From contig JBCBEC010000038.1 in assembly GCA_038528965.1 (NCBI GenBank), positions 6,912-70,911 on the forward strand: a DNA stretch of 64,000 nt, in the 5' to 3' direction. Numbering within the stretch: position 1 is the stretch's first letter; the number at the start of each line of letters is the position of its first letter. The stretch is from Lewinella sp038528965. GTDB lineage: Bacteria; Bacteroidota; Bacteroidia; Chitinophagales; Saprospiraceae. Shown here piece by piece: positions 42,748 through 52,165 of this stretch. The notes below the pieces were generated by a model that saw nothing but the letters and a program-made list of their open reading frames with translations, was not told the DNA's origin and did no database searches. The position numbers and the translations under genes were made by a program.

Positions 42748-43257
42748 ATGAATCAACAGGACAGTAGCTGCGAGCCGGATAATTTTCGCCGGCTTTTCGA
42801 TGAACACTCGAAAGCACTTCATCACTTTGCTTATTACAAATCTGGGGATGCCAGCCAGGCGGAAGACGTGGTGCAGGAGTCCTATCTGCGCCTGTGGAAG
42901 AATTGTGCTCAAGTGAGCATCGAAAAGGCCAAACAGTTTCTCTTTGCGGTAGCTAATAATTTAATGCTGGATCAGTTTAAGCACCAAAAGGTCGTACTGA
43001 AATTTCAGTCTACTCAACAGGTACATCAAAACAGTCAAGATCCACAGTTCTTGATGGAGGAGCAAGAGTTTAAAATCAAACTAGAGACCGCCATTGCCGC
43101 CTTACCCGAAGGGCAACGAGAGGTATTCCTGCTCAACCGCATTGATAAGATGAAGTACCGCGAGATTGCCGAGCATCTGGGCATTAGCCAAAAGGCCGTG
43201 GAGAAGCGGATGCACAAAGCGCTATTGACGCTGCGTGAGGAGTTTGGGAAAATATAG
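42748..43257 (+). CDS. ECF-type RNA polymerase sigma factor (FecI-like)
   Basis: 169 residues with sigma region 2 (FRRLFDEHSKALHHFAYYKSGDASQAEDVVQESYLRLWKN) and region 4 (ALPEGQREVFLLNRIDKMKYREIAEHLGISQKAVEKRMHKAL). Immediately upstream is TATTTTTG (42733-42740), a -7 box so close to the ATG that the mRNA would be almost leaderless. With the FecR and TonB receptor genes that follow, it forms the classical cell-surface signalling cassette for substrate-induced transcription. Confidence 0.92.
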   Translation: MNQQDSSCEPDNFRRLFDEHSKALHHFAYYKSGDASQAEDVVQESYLRLWKNCAQVSIEKAKQFLFAVANNLMLDQFKHQKVVLKFQSTQQVHQNSQDPQFLMEEQEFKIKLETAIAALPEGQREVFLLNRIDKMKYREIAEHLGISQKAVEKRMHKALLTLREEFGKI

Positions 43258-43319
43258 TTAAATGAGCTTTGCTCTTTACAAGTCGGATGAAATGGCTAGT
43301 GAGGTAGGCAAACCTCATC

Positions 43320-43403
43320 GTACTGGGTATTGGGTACAAAGTACTTGGTAAGCGTAAATTTGCAATAATCAAATCTAAGTACCTTGTACTGAGTACTACG
43401 TAC
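43320..43403. repeat. GTAC-rich inverted repeat element, copy 1
   Basis: The left arm (GTACTGGGTATTGGGTAC, AAGTACTTGG) and right arm (AAGTACCTTGTACTGAGTAC) are inverted copies around an AT-rich centre with AAATTTGCAATAATC. Related elements lie at 54999 and 55670. Confidence 0.6.
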
Positions 43404-43539
43404 AGTTCATAGCAACTCGTGAGAGACAATTAATCAGCCATAAGGCCACTGAGCTAGACAAATCGTATGCTTCATGTTAGGGTAAATGGGGACATTCTCG
43501 TTTAATAGACAAATAGAGAAACCTCAGTAATTCAGTCGA

Positions 43540-44481
43540 ATGAGTAAAAAATCTACAGACGATACCTTTTTGGCGCGCTGGCTCAGCGGAGACTTGACCC
43601 CCGAAGAGGAAGCTACTTTTGCGGCTCGGGAAGATGCTGAACTATTGCGCAAAATAGCTGAGACTTCTGCTGAGTTGGAGCCTCCACAACGGGATCAAGC
43701 AGCCAGTTGGGAAGCTTTGCAGCAAAAGGTTAGACCGGCCAAAAAGCCCGCCCGCGTTAGGCGTTTAGGAAACTGGTGGAGGTACGCGGCTGCGGCTGCG
43801 GTACTGCTACTGGCAGTGTACTATGTCGCATTACCAGATAGCCAGAGTTGGACCACCATTAGTGCTCCGCTGGCAGAGAAAACCGTTGTTGAACTGCCCG
43901 ACGGCTCGGAAGTGTGGCTTAATGCTGGCTCTGAGTTGCGTTATCAGTCCGGGCAATTCAATAGATCACGCTTAGTGGAACTGAAGGGAGAAGCTTTCTT
44001 TGATGTAGTTCCAGGAGCATCTTTCGAGGTTTCAACTACTCAAGGTACCGTTAGTGTTTTGGGTACTACTTTCGATGTATACGCCCGCTTACAGCAGTTT
44101 CGGGTAGCCTGTTATTCCGGTAAGGTAGGGGTAGAATATTCTACTGAAGAGCCACAGGAGATACTGGAGCCTGGACAATTGATTGAGGTAAAAGAAGATG
44201 AAATGTCACGAGGAAGCATTGATGCTGCCAAAGAGATGCCCGAATGGACAAGCGGACTATCCGAATTCAATGATGCTGACTTCAAAACAGTAATTGAAGA
44301 GCTGGAACGACAGTACGCCATTCAGGTTAATTATCCGGCGCATCTGGATACTTTGCGGGGCTACAATGGAGGTTTTCCGCATCGTGCGTTGGAATCTGCT
44401 TTACAGATTGTATTTTCATCGGTGGACTGCCAATATCGTATTGATGACAAGGTAGTTGATGTGTTTCAGTCAACTGATTAG
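43540..44481 (+). CDS. FecR-like anti-sigma factor
   Basis: A 313-residue protein. The N-terminal cytoplasmic part holds the sigma factor (FLARWLSGDLTPEEEATF). One transmembrane helix follows at ~84-103 (WRYAAAAAVLLLAVYYVAL), then the periplasmic FecR domain (VELPDGSEVWLNAGSELRY, LKGEAFFDV, VLGTTFDVYARL). A C-terminal secretin/STN-like module (~250-310) matches DUF4974. It relays the signal from the TonB receptor to the sigma factor. Confidence 0.92.
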   Translation: MSKKSTDDTFLARWLSGDLTPEEEATFAAREDAELLRKIAETSAELEPPQRDQAASWEALQQKVRPAKKPARVRRLGNWWRYAAAAAVLLLAVYYVALPDSQSWTTISAPLAEKTVVELPDGSEVWLNAGSELRYQSGQFNRSRLVELKGEAFFDVVPGASFEVSTTQGTVSVLGTTFDVYARLQQFRVACYSGKVGVEYSTEEPQEILEPGQLIEVKEDEMSRGSIDAAKEMPEWTSGLSEFNDADFKTVIEELERQYAIQVNYPAHLDTLRGYNGGFPHRALESALQIVFSSVDCQYRIDDKVVDVFQSTD

Positions 44482-44486
44482 GTAAT

Positions 44487-47108
44487 ATGCCGCGTTTTGT
44501 GTTCCTAGCATTAGTACTACTTTTTTGCCATTCGGCAAGCGCCCAAACTATTACCGCTACCTTCGATCATCAGCCAGTAGAAGCGGTGATCCAAGCGCTG
44601 GAAGACGAGTTTGGTCTGGTCTTCAATTATACCAACGATATCCTCGCTGATCAGTACATCACGGCCGCGTGCCGTAAGCTACCAATGAAAGCGGCATTGG
44701 AGTTGCTTTTTGCCGAAACAGATATAGCCTACGAATTGGTCAGTGACAAGTTTGTAGTGCTCCGGGCAAAAGAACCGATCGTGATTCCAACCTATCGTTT
44801 ATGCGGGCGCATAACGGACGATCAGGGAGAGGGCCTGGCTTTTGCCAATCTCTTTTTATCAACGACCCAGGGAGGAGGTTCCACGGAAGCGGACGGTAGC
44901 TTTGATTTCTACGTGTACGGGGAACCGGAAGACCTGGTAGAGATATCTTATTTGGGCTATGAAACCCGGCAACGCACCGTTCAGCAGTTGGGGGCTTGCC
45001 CCACCATTTCTTTACCCTTAGCAGCCTTTTCCATCCAGGCGGTAGTCATCAAGGAATACATTACGGCAGGAATCGAACAGTCTACCGATTTGGACCACTT
45101 TGTACTGCGTCCTGACCGAATCAATGTTGTACCGGGTTTGACGGAAGCTGATGTTCTACAAATGACTCAGATACTGCCAGGTATCCAAAGCCAGGACGAA
45201 TCTGCTACACGATTGAATATACGAGGGGGTACCCCGGATCAAAACCTCATTCTATGGGACGGTATCCCAATTTATAATGGCGGGCACTTCTTCGGTATGA
45301 TCTCCTCCTTCAACCCCTATATTGTTGACGAGGTGGATGTTTACCGGTCGGGCTTTGGGCCAGAATACGGTGGCCGGGTGGCCGGGGTGGTAGATATCAA
45401 GAGTGTCAGTGATATTCCTGAGCGTTTTTCCGGTGACGTTGGTATCAATTTAACGCACGCTGATATTGCCTTACGGGTGCCGCTCTTCAAACAAAAATCG
45501 GCATTGATCCTATCGGGCAGAAGAGCCTATTCAGACATTATTGAAAGCCCTACTTACAAACGGATCTCACAGCGGGTATTTCAGCGTGGTAAAATTGGTG
45601 AGGCGCAAAACCAGCAAGAAGAACAGGATAATATTGATCTAGACCTCAATTTTGTCTTTGATGACTGGAATGTAAAATGGCTTTGGCATCCGACTAAACG
45701 AGATCGCTTCGGTGTCAGTTGGTTTGGAGTCATGGATCAGCTCAACTTCGACTCTGATGAGCAAGGAGACGATGAGCAATTTCGCAATTTTGATGATCTG
45801 AATTTGACAAGCCAGGGCTTTGGCGTGAGCTGGGACCGACTATGGAGTGAGCGAATGCGTTCGAAACTACAATATGCTAGTACGAGCTTGAATGTGGAGT
45901 ACATGCTCCTATTTGAGTACCTCATAGAAGAGGAAGTAGAAGATCGTATTTCTTATGAACAGCGCAATGATATTGAAGATCGTAGCCTCACCTGGACCAA
46001 TGAGTGGCAAATTGCCGCGGGTACACAGCTGGATTTTGGCTACCAGTTTCAAGATTTGGAAGTGGGGCGAAATTGGGTATTCAATCAGGAGGATGCTGAT
46101 GAGGATCGGGATGAAAATAGCTTTCATTCTCTTTTCCTCGACTTCAATACCAAGCGGAAAGGCCCCTGGAAGAGTCAGTTGGGTTTGCGGTGGACTTACT
46201 CCACGGCCTTACAACAAGATTTTGTAGAACCACGGTTGTCTGTTCAATATCTCCCTAACGAGCAATGGCAGTTTCGGGTCTCGGCGGGGCGTTACTATCA
46301 GTTCTTAAGTCAGGTTGTCGAGTTTAATGATCTCGGCTTAAACCAGCAACTCTGGATCTTGGCGGATGATGATGACGAACCACCAGTTGCTTTGAGTAAT
46401 CATTATTCAGTCGGTCTCTTTTTTCAACCGTCCAGCTTTCAGCTCGAAGTAGAGGCCTACTACAAGACGATTACTGGTGTTACCTCCTTTTCGCCCGCCT
46501 TTCTGGACGAGAGCTTACAGCAAGAGGATTTCTACGAAGAAGGCACTGGATCAGCTTACGGGATTGATGTATTGCTCCGTAACCGCTGGAATAAATACCA
46601 AACGTGGTTGTCCTACTCCTACGGGAGAATATTCTACGTATTCGATTCATTTCGGGAGGGCGATCCATTTCCCGCCACTCACGATCGTCCACATTCGTTT
46701 ACCTCGGTACATCAATGGGAATTCAATCGTTGGAACCTCTCCCTCAGCTGGAATCTTCGCACTGGACGTGCCCACACCGAGGCCATTGGGGTAGAAGTAA
46801 CAGAGGGTGATGATGGGGAAGAAAATATTTCGCCCGAATATGATTTTACGCAGACGAACGCCTTTCGCCTTCCTGTTTATCATCGCCTTGATGCTTCTTT
46901 CCTATATAAGTTTCCGGTAGGTTCAAAGGGGGCAAACGGTCGTATAGGCCTTTCCATTCTCAATGTATACAATCGTGAAAACACACTAAGTCGGCAGTAC
47001 TTCTCTTTCTTTGATGATGACGAGCTTGTTGACGATTTTGTTCTGGAACCCATTGATCGAGCTATGCTGCCATTTACACCGAATATGGTGGTGCGGATGC
47101 ATTGGTGA
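44487..47108 (+). CDS. TonB-dependent receptor with STN domain (FecA-like)
   Basis: 873 residues: signal peptide (FLALVLLFCHSASAQ), an N-terminal secretin/TonB short (STN) domain (~22-95, TFDHQPVEAVIQALEDEFGLVFNY), a carboxypeptidase-regulatory-like domain (~105-185), a plug (VLQMTQILPGIQSQDESATRLNIRG) and a beta-barrel ending in VVRMHW with a C-terminal aromatic residue. The STN domain is what signals to FecR. The ligand is unknown. It starts 5 bp after the FecR stop. Confidence 0.92.
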   Translation: MPRFVFLALVLLFCHSASAQTITATFDHQPVEAVIQALEDEFGLVFNYTNDILADQYITAACRKLPMKAALELLFAETDIAYELVSDKFVVLRAKEPIVIPTYRLCGRITDDQGEGLAFANLFLSTTQGGGSTEADGSFDFYVYGEPEDLVEISYLGYETRQRTVQQLGACPTISLPLAAFSIQAVVIKEYITAGIEQSTDLDHFVLRPDRINVVPGLTEADVLQMTQILPGIQSQDESATRLNIRGGTPDQNLILWDGIPIYNGGHFFGMISSFNPYIVDEVDVYRSGFGPEYGGRVAGVVDIKSVSDIPERFSGDVGINLTHADIALRVPLFKQKSALILSGRRAYSDIIESPTYKRISQRVFQRGKIGEAQNQQEEQDNIDLDLNFVFDDWNVKWLWHPTKRDRFGVSWFGVMDQLNFDSDEQGDDEQFRNFDDLNLTSQGFGVSWDRLWSERMRSKLQYASTSLNVEYMLLFEYLIEEEVEDRISYEQRNDIEDRSLTWTNEWQIAAGTQLDFGYQFQDLEVGRNWVFNQEDADEDRDENSFHSLFLDFNTKRKGPWKSQLGLRWTYSTALQQDFVEPRLSVQYLPNEQWQFRVSAGRYYQFLSQVVEFNDLGLNQQLWILADDDDEPPVALSNHYSVGLFFQPSSFQLEVEAYYKTITGVTSFSPAFLDESLQQEDFYEEGTGSAYGIDVLLRNRWNKYQTWLSYSYGRIFYVFDSFREGDPFPATHDRPHSFTSVHQWEFNRWNLSLSWNLRTGRAHTEAIGVEVTEGDDGEENISPEYDFTQTNAFRLPVYHRLDASFLYKFPVGSKGANGRIGLSILNVYNRENTLSRQYFSFFDDDELVDDFVLEPIDRAMLPFTPNMVVRMHW

Positions 47109-47117
47109 GTTAGTAGC

Positions 47118-47271
47118 CAGTGGACAGTAGCCAGTAGACAGTAGACAGTAGACAGTAGCCAGTAGCCAGTAACCAGTGGACAGTAGCCAGTAGCCAGTGG
47201 ACAGTAGCCAGTAGCCAGTAGCCAGTAGCCAGTATACAGTATACAGTAGAAAGTGGACAGTAGTCAGTGGG
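47118..47271. repeat. Heptanucleotide tandem repeat (CAGTAGM), about 22 units
   Basis: Units of 7 bp are mostly CAGTAGC or CAGTAGA with variants CAGTGGA, CAGTATA and CAGTAAC, without interruption or frame slip. They start 10 bp after the TonB receptor stop. A 7-bp period would shift frame by one with each unit gained, so it is not coding. Confidence 0.92.
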
Positions 47272-47594
47272 GGGATGAAAACATGTTAGGGAAGTAGATT
47301 TAATAGTGGGACATTAAATTTTTCTTCAATTAACCCACGCGAGCGCTTTAGACGCCTCTTTTTATACTCCATGACATTTTCAGTTGTTAATCAGTTAGTT
47401 ATAAGCAGTGAAAGAAGCAGTTTGCTCCAACTGAGCCTCCTCATTAGATTCTAATTCTAATCATAATTCTCACTCTAATTCAAAAAATCTCCCTTCCCCG
47501 GTAGGGTTTTTTCCACCCCTCTCGTCTTAGCAGCAAATTAATTAATCACAACCTCCAGTTATCGCCAGTACACTTACACTTGTGGACCAAAAAA
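47272..47594 (+). promoter_or_regulatory. Upstream region of the transglutaminase operon, with a shared motif
   Basis: Low-complexity ATTCTAA-type repeats at ~47450-47480 are followed by a motif CCCCGGTAGGG then TTTTTTCCACC at 47496-47517. Nearly the same motif precedes the DUF1800 gene at 58792-58814. It could be a regulator site or a leader element. Confidence 0.45.
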
Positions 47595-49151
47595 ATGTAC
47601 TCAATGTTAAGACGAAATGCTTACGGTATCGTAGCTGGCATGCTGTTGATGATTCCACTACTTCTGGTTTTAATTAAGCAAGTGCAACAGCGCTACAGTT
47701 GGCAGGACCTACTGCCCAAGGAAGCTTACAGTGTATCCTATGAGTTTGATATGTTTCACCTGCCCGAGCAGGCTTATGTAGAAAGCTACTTGCCGGTGTC
47801 GAATAATCGCCAGCGGATTCAAACTGTGCCGGCTGAGGAAGGGCAGCTAGTACTTCATACTACTCAGGATGAGACGGGCTTAAGAGCGCGCTGGGAATCT
47901 GCTGGTCAGACGGACGTAGTATTTAAGCACCAGTTTGAGTTTGAAGGTAAGGCGCTGAGTTACCGTCTGCCAAAGGTGGCCCCATTGGACGAGTACTTTC
48001 CGGATTCTGTGGAGCAGTACCGCCTCAGTACAGCAGCTATCCAGTCTGATCATCCGCTCATTCGCGCTGTTGCGGATAGCTTGAAGATGTTAGGATTCGG
48101 GCATACCATGAACTCTAACTACGAGTATGTGTCGGGGCTGGCCAATACGGGCTCGAATGCGCTAACCGATGCTTTGACTGCCCTTAAGCGGCAGAGAGCG
48201 TCCTGCAATGGTCAGAGCCGATTGTTTGTGGCATTATGTCGGGCCCAGGGAATTCCTGCTCGAGTGGCTGGAGGCATTATTTTAGAACAAAGCGAAAAAC
48301 GAACATCACATCTTTGGGCGGAAGCCTACTACCGGGGCAGCTGGATTCCCTTTGATGTACTAAACGGCCATTTTGCGAGCTTGCCCGCCAACTATCTGGA
48401 ACTGTATCACGGTGACGAGTTCCTGCTCGGCCGTACCTCTGATATTGGTTTCGATTACCAGTTTGTAATCAATAAGAGACACCACACCTTGAGCGCGGCA
48501 TCGGATCGGATTCCAATGCTATGGTCCCTGCTCAACCATCAATCCGTTTCGATAGATCTTTTACGGACTATCCTATTATTACCTGTAGCAGCCTTGCTCA
48601 TTGCCCTATTGAAAAATGTAATCGGCTTGAAAACCTTCGGGGTGTTTTTGCCAGCACTGATTGCCCTGTCTTTAGTGGGCAATAATGTCTATTGGACCAT
48701 TGGTGCGTTTGCCATCATTTTGATCGTTATCAGTGGCTTGCACTATAGTCTAGACCGATTAGGATTACTGCATACGCCTAAGCTGGTTATTATGCTACTA
48801 GCGGTGATATTAACGCTGCTCCTGCTCGGCCACTTGGGCTACCGAATGGAGTGGGACAACTGGCCAAGTATTTTCATGTTACCACTGGTCATTATGGCCA
48901 TCGCTGCGGAGCGCTTTGCCAAAGTTCTCACGGAGGATAATTTTGAGGAGGCCTTTAAAATGCTGGGCTCTACCTTGCTGGTTTCTCTGCTGTGTTATCC
49001 TGTCTTCAGTTCTGAATTGCTTATTGGGGTGCTGCTCACTTTCCCCGAGCTCTACCTTAGTATGATCGGACTATTACTGCTCTTGGGCCGCTGGATTGGC
49101 CTGCGCATTGTGGAACACTTCCGCTTTTCTCCACTAACCCTTTCAAATTAA
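47595..49151 (+). CDS. Transglutaminase-like protein with C-terminal 7TM domain
   Basis: 518 residues from ATG 47595 (MYSMLRRNAYGIVAGML). It has an N-terminal membrane anchor, a periplasmic transglutaminase-like core and a C-terminal block of about six to seven helices. The core carries the catalytic triad: Cys in RASCNGQSRLFVALCR, His in TSHLWAEAYY and Asp in WIPFDVLNG. The architecture matches the inactive-transglutaminase-7TM family, although the triad here looks complete. It is 7 bp upstream of the ATP-grasp gene, a known pairing. The role is unknown; it may be modification or assembly of peptides or envelope polymers. Confidence 0.85.
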   Translation: MYSMLRRNAYGIVAGMLLMIPLLLVLIKQVQQRYSWQDLLPKEAYSVSYEFDMFHLPEQAYVESYLPVSNNRQRIQTVPAEEGQLVLHTTQDETGLRARWESAGQTDVVFKHQFEFEGKALSYRLPKVAPLDEYFPDSVEQYRLSTAAIQSDHPLIRAVADSLKMLGFGHTMNSNYEYVSGLANTGSNALTDALTALKRQRASCNGQSRLFVALCRAQGIPARVAGGIILEQSEKRTSHLWAEAYYRGSWIPFDVLNGHFASLPANYLELYHGDEFLLGRTSDIGFDYQFVINKRHHTLSAASDRIPMLWSLLNHQSVSIDLLRTILLLPVAALLIALLKNVIGLKTFGVFLPALIALSLVGNNVYWTIGAFAIILIVISGLHYSLDRLGLLHTPKLVIMLLAVILTLLLLGHLGYRMEWDNWPSIFMLPLVIMAIAAERFAKVLTEDNFEEAFKMLGSTLLVSLLCYPVFSSELLIGVLLTFPELYLSMIGLLLLLGRWIGLRIVEHFRFSPLTLSN

Positions 49152-49158
49152 CCGAATC

Positions 49159-50046
49159 ATGTTAAAGCGATTGTTTAGTTCGCCCACTCCGGCAGGAGGG
49201 GCCCTGGGAATCAATGAGCGCAACTTACGGTACGTTTACGCTCGTAATGATAAGAACGCTTTTCCCTACGCAGACGATAAAATTCTCTGCAAGGAAGCGC
49301 TGGATGCTGCTGGTATTGCTTGTGCCAGTACTTATGGGATCATCGAGCGTATTGGTGATATTCCTAGGGTTTGGCAAAGTCTACAGCATTACGAACGCTT
49401 GGCTGTAAAGCCCGCTAAAGGTTCCGGTGGGGGAGGGATTATCATCTTGAAAAAGGACAGCGAAGGCCGCTGGTGTAGTGGAGGACGAGTGCTATCCGAT
49501 GAGCAGATCTTCTCTCATCTGGCACAACTCCTCATGGGAATGTATTCCTTCGGTACCAGTGATCGAGTACTCGTTGAGCAGTGCATTATTCCCCATTCTT
49601 TCTTTCACGAGATTTACCCAGCTGGCGTACCCGATTTTCGGGTGATCCTACTGGACCAAAAGCCAGCTATGGGAATGCTCCGCTTACCCACTGCCCGCTC
49701 CAATGGCAAGGCCAACCTGCATCAGGGGGGCTTGGGGATCGGGATTAATATGGAGGCCGGCACCCTAGCTTACGCCTACGATGGGCAAGCTTACCATACC
49801 GTACACCCCGATAGCCAGCAGCAAATTCTGGATAAGAAGATTCCCTACTGGGAAGAGCTACTGGAGCTTTCGATCCAAACCGCGGAAGCATTTCCCGAAT
49901 TGGGTTACCTGGGGGTAGACATTGTCCTGGACCAGGAACTTGGGCCCTTAATTATGGAAATTAACGTTCGACCTGGACTCGGTATTCAACTGGCCAACCG
50001 CGCTAGCTTGAAGCAACCATTACAAACAATTTCAGCTAACTACTAA
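49159..50046 (+). CDS. Alpha-L-glutamate ligase-like ATP-grasp protein
   Basis: 295 residues of RimK-like ATP-grasp type: nucleotide-binding loop AVKPAKGSGGGGIIIL, the Mg2+-binding end LGYLGVDIVLD and LIMEINVRPGLGIQLANR. Such ligases form amide bonds between a carboxylate and an amine, often adding glutamate. The N-terminus GALGINERNLRYV is typical of the alpha-L-glutamate ligase-like proteins that neighbour transglutaminase-7TM genes. The substrate is unknown. Confidence 0.88.
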   Translation: MLKRLFSSPTPAGGALGINERNLRYVYARNDKNAFPYADDKILCKEALDAAGIACASTYGIIERIGDIPRVWQSLQHYERLAVKPAKGSGGGGIIILKKDSEGRWCSGGRVLSDEQIFSHLAQLLMGMYSFGTSDRVLVEQCIIPHSFFHEIYPAGVPDFRVILLDQKPAMGMLRLPTARSNGKANLHQGGLGIGINMEAGTLAYAYDGQAYHTVHPDSQQQILDKKIPYWEELLELSIQTAEAFPELGYLGVDIVLDQELGPLIMEINVRPGLGIQLANRASLKQPLQTISANY

Positions 50047-50189
50047 CTTACTAAGCAAGGGTAAAAAAACTAGCATTCGATTTTCGATTAAAACAGGCGA
50101 TTAAGTGATTGTCAATGAGCGTATTGCCTGGTTTCATCGAAATTATATCGGAGGGTTGTTTTTGAACCAGAACAAAAGGTAATTCCATC

Positions 50190-50381
50190 ATGAAACAGAC
50201 AAAATCCGCTACACCTTACGTAGTACTCTTATTGGCCATCGTTATGGCTGTACCCTACGCTAATCATCAGGCCCAAGCCTCACAGCAAATTGCCGTTGAG
50301 GTAGCGTCCAAAGTTATCTACATACCGAAAGCGCAGGCAGCTCATTTGCCGTCGGTAAAAAAGAAGGAGGAACGCCCCTAG
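50190..50381 (+). CDS. Small secreted protein of unknown function
   Basis: 63 residues: a signal peptide (YVVLLLAIVMAVPYA, cleavage near ANHQAQA) leaving a ~35-residue mature peptide that ends in KKKEERP, strongly basic. It sits in the operon between an ATP-grasp ligase and a beta-barrel protein, so it might be the substrate or a partner. That is inference from position only. Confidence 0.6.
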   Translation: MKQTKSATPYVVLLLAIVMAVPYANHQAQASQQIAVEVASKVIYIPKAQAAHLPSVKKKEERP

Positions 50382-50523
50382 TAGGGTTGAACTTCTCTAA
50401 GTAGGAAACACAAAGGTTTGAGATTAATAGCAAAATATCCGTAGCGAGGTGAAGATATAGGGTAGAGAGAATATTATTACGATCTACCCAATATCCTTCA
50501 CCTTAACCCACCAACACACCATC

Positions 50524-51678
50524 ATGAGATATCTATTGTTGATCCCCATCTTGCTACCAGTCGTTCTGGTGGCCCAGGGAAATATTGAATTCCAGGCAGA
50601 ACTGGGAGCAGGTTATGAATACAACGTTTTCAACGCAGGGCCAGATCAGATGACCATCAGCGGAGATAGCGTAGCTGAACGAGCACTGCAAAGCGGAGCC
50701 TTCATATACGAAGATATCCGCTTGAGCTGGGACCGAGAAGGCAAAAAGAGTGAATTTAGTGTGAGTGCCCGCGCACTGTATGACTATTTTCCGGGACTAC
50801 GGTCTGCCAATCTCGTGCGCCCAGGTGCAGATTTGACCTACAAATATGAGTTTAGAAAAGACAAGAGCGTATACACCCGACTGCGCTACCGCGATTACCA
50901 GACGGAGCGTGGAGCTGATCCAAATGAAGTTTTAACGATTCCCACTTCCTACCAAACCTGGGAGGGAGCTATAGGCTACGCCTGGAGACCTGCCAAAGAT
51001 ACCTGGTTGGAAGCGGAGATTCACGCTAGAAGTAAGCAGTTTGCTGCCACCTCTACCAGCCAGCTCGGTTACAATCGCTTGGGTGTGCGAGCAGAGTGGA
51101 AGCGGCGTTTTCGCAAGAAAAAGAAGCCTTCTAGTTACTTGATTACGAGCATCGATATCAATCAGCGTGTGTATACCCAAGAGCGTGTTTTTGATGAAGA
51201 ATCGGAAATAGAAATTCTGGATGAGGAAGAAGACCAAGTACTAGAGGAACGCCTGTGGCGTTATCAGCAGTTGGACGTCAGGTATCGCTTTCGCAAATGG
51301 GGCAATGTCCAACTTGAAGCTGGGTTGGGGGCGCTCAATCGTTCGGATGTTTTGCAGGTTCGTCTGGGCTACCGCCAAGCTCGGATCTTCTCTAAGCTTA
51401 GATACAGCCAGGGCCCTTGGGCTCTAATTTGGAGCACCAGTTATCTCTACCGGCCCTATACCCAGTTCGCTGCGGTGACGGGTGAGGATGAAACCTTACT
51501 CCATACCTACTGGCGCAATAGCATACTGGCAACTTATAATCTCAATGATGATTGGCAAGTCATCATGAGGAGTACTACCGTAAAACGTTGGCGCAACGAA
51601 GCGGAACGAGCCACTAATTTCCGACCCTACTTCAATTCGATGGTTCGGATGGGGCTGCGTTGGAAGCTTGGAGGATAA
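50524..51678 (+). CDS. Outer-membrane beta-barrel protein of unknown function
   Basis: 384 residues. A signal peptide (LLLIPILLPVVLVAQ) precedes alternating amphipathic strands with many aromatic girdle residues (SVYTRLRYRDY, YRFRKWGNVQLEAGLG, ALIWSTSYLYRPYTQF), the pattern of an outer-membrane barrel of some 14-16 strands. It ends in VRMGLRWKLGG. It closes the transglutaminase/ATP-grasp/small secreted protein cluster and has a terminator 30 bp downstream. Confidence 0.7.
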   Translation: MRYLLLIPILLPVVLVAQGNIEFQAELGAGYEYNVFNAGPDQMTISGDSVAERALQSGAFIYEDIRLSWDREGKKSEFSVSARALYDYFPGLRSANLVRPGADLTYKYEFRKDKSVYTRLRYRDYQTERGADPNEVLTIPTSYQTWEGAIGYAWRPAKDTWLEAEIHARSKQFAATSTSQLGYNRLGVRAEWKRRFRKKKKPSSYLITSIDINQRVYTQERVFDEESEIEILDEEEDQVLEERLWRYQQLDVRYRFRKWGNVQLEAGLGALNRSDVLQVRLGYRQARIFSKLRYSQGPWALIWSTSYLYRPYTQFAAVTGEDETLLHTYWRNSILATYNLNDDWQVIMRSTTVKRWRNEAERATNFRPYFNSMVRMGLRWKLGG

Positions 51679-51708
51679 TACAATGGGTGTTTTATATCAG
51701 GTGTATGA

Positions 51709-51741
51709 AGTAGTCCGAGCTTAGTTCGGACTACTCTTTTT
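51709..51741 (+). terminator. Rho-independent terminator
   Basis: AGTAGTCCGA pairs with TCGGACTACT around a 7-nt loop, followed by C and T5. Confidence 0.88.
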
Positions 51742-52165
51742 CCGACTACGCAAATTGACTCATCTCCTGGGGCGTCAGTATCGAGATAGGAGATCGCTTT
51801 GGATTTGATCAACAACTGATCCAATATTGACTAGTATTACGCCAGGTAAATTAAACAGGAGGCAGGTAGTGCTTGGTTTCTTAGGGACCCCAAGAGATAA
51901 TTTCGTTGCGGTTTTGGAGGGTGGGACTATTTGCTTCAGTTTTAAGAGTTGTATACTGTTAACAAGCCCTTTGAGACGAATGTGTTGTACCGATTCCCCA
52001 CTCTACACGAGAGCAGAAATTATCTAGCGGGTTATTAAGGGCAACGCAGTGATCTTAAGGCTACAGTAAGTTGCTCAGTTAAATTTCGTCCCGTTTAACC
52101 AAGCTTGGGTTTTTGGTACTTTTTTGCCAAGAAAAAAGTACATAGAAATGAGGCAAAATCATTCT
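51742..52165. other. Intergenic DNA, T-rich inverted repeat near the right end
   Basis: No gene supported. GTACTTTTTT-GCCAAG-AAAAAAGTAC at 52117-52142 is a near-perfect inverted repeat that could end transcription in both directions. Similar TTTTTTG/AAAAAAG hairpins are at 9278-9294, 19997-20020 and 31126-31143. Confidence 0.5.

Noticed and set aside
47118..47271. The heptamer array as a CRISPR array
   Set aside because: The period is only 7 bp with no unique spacers and no cas genes are present.
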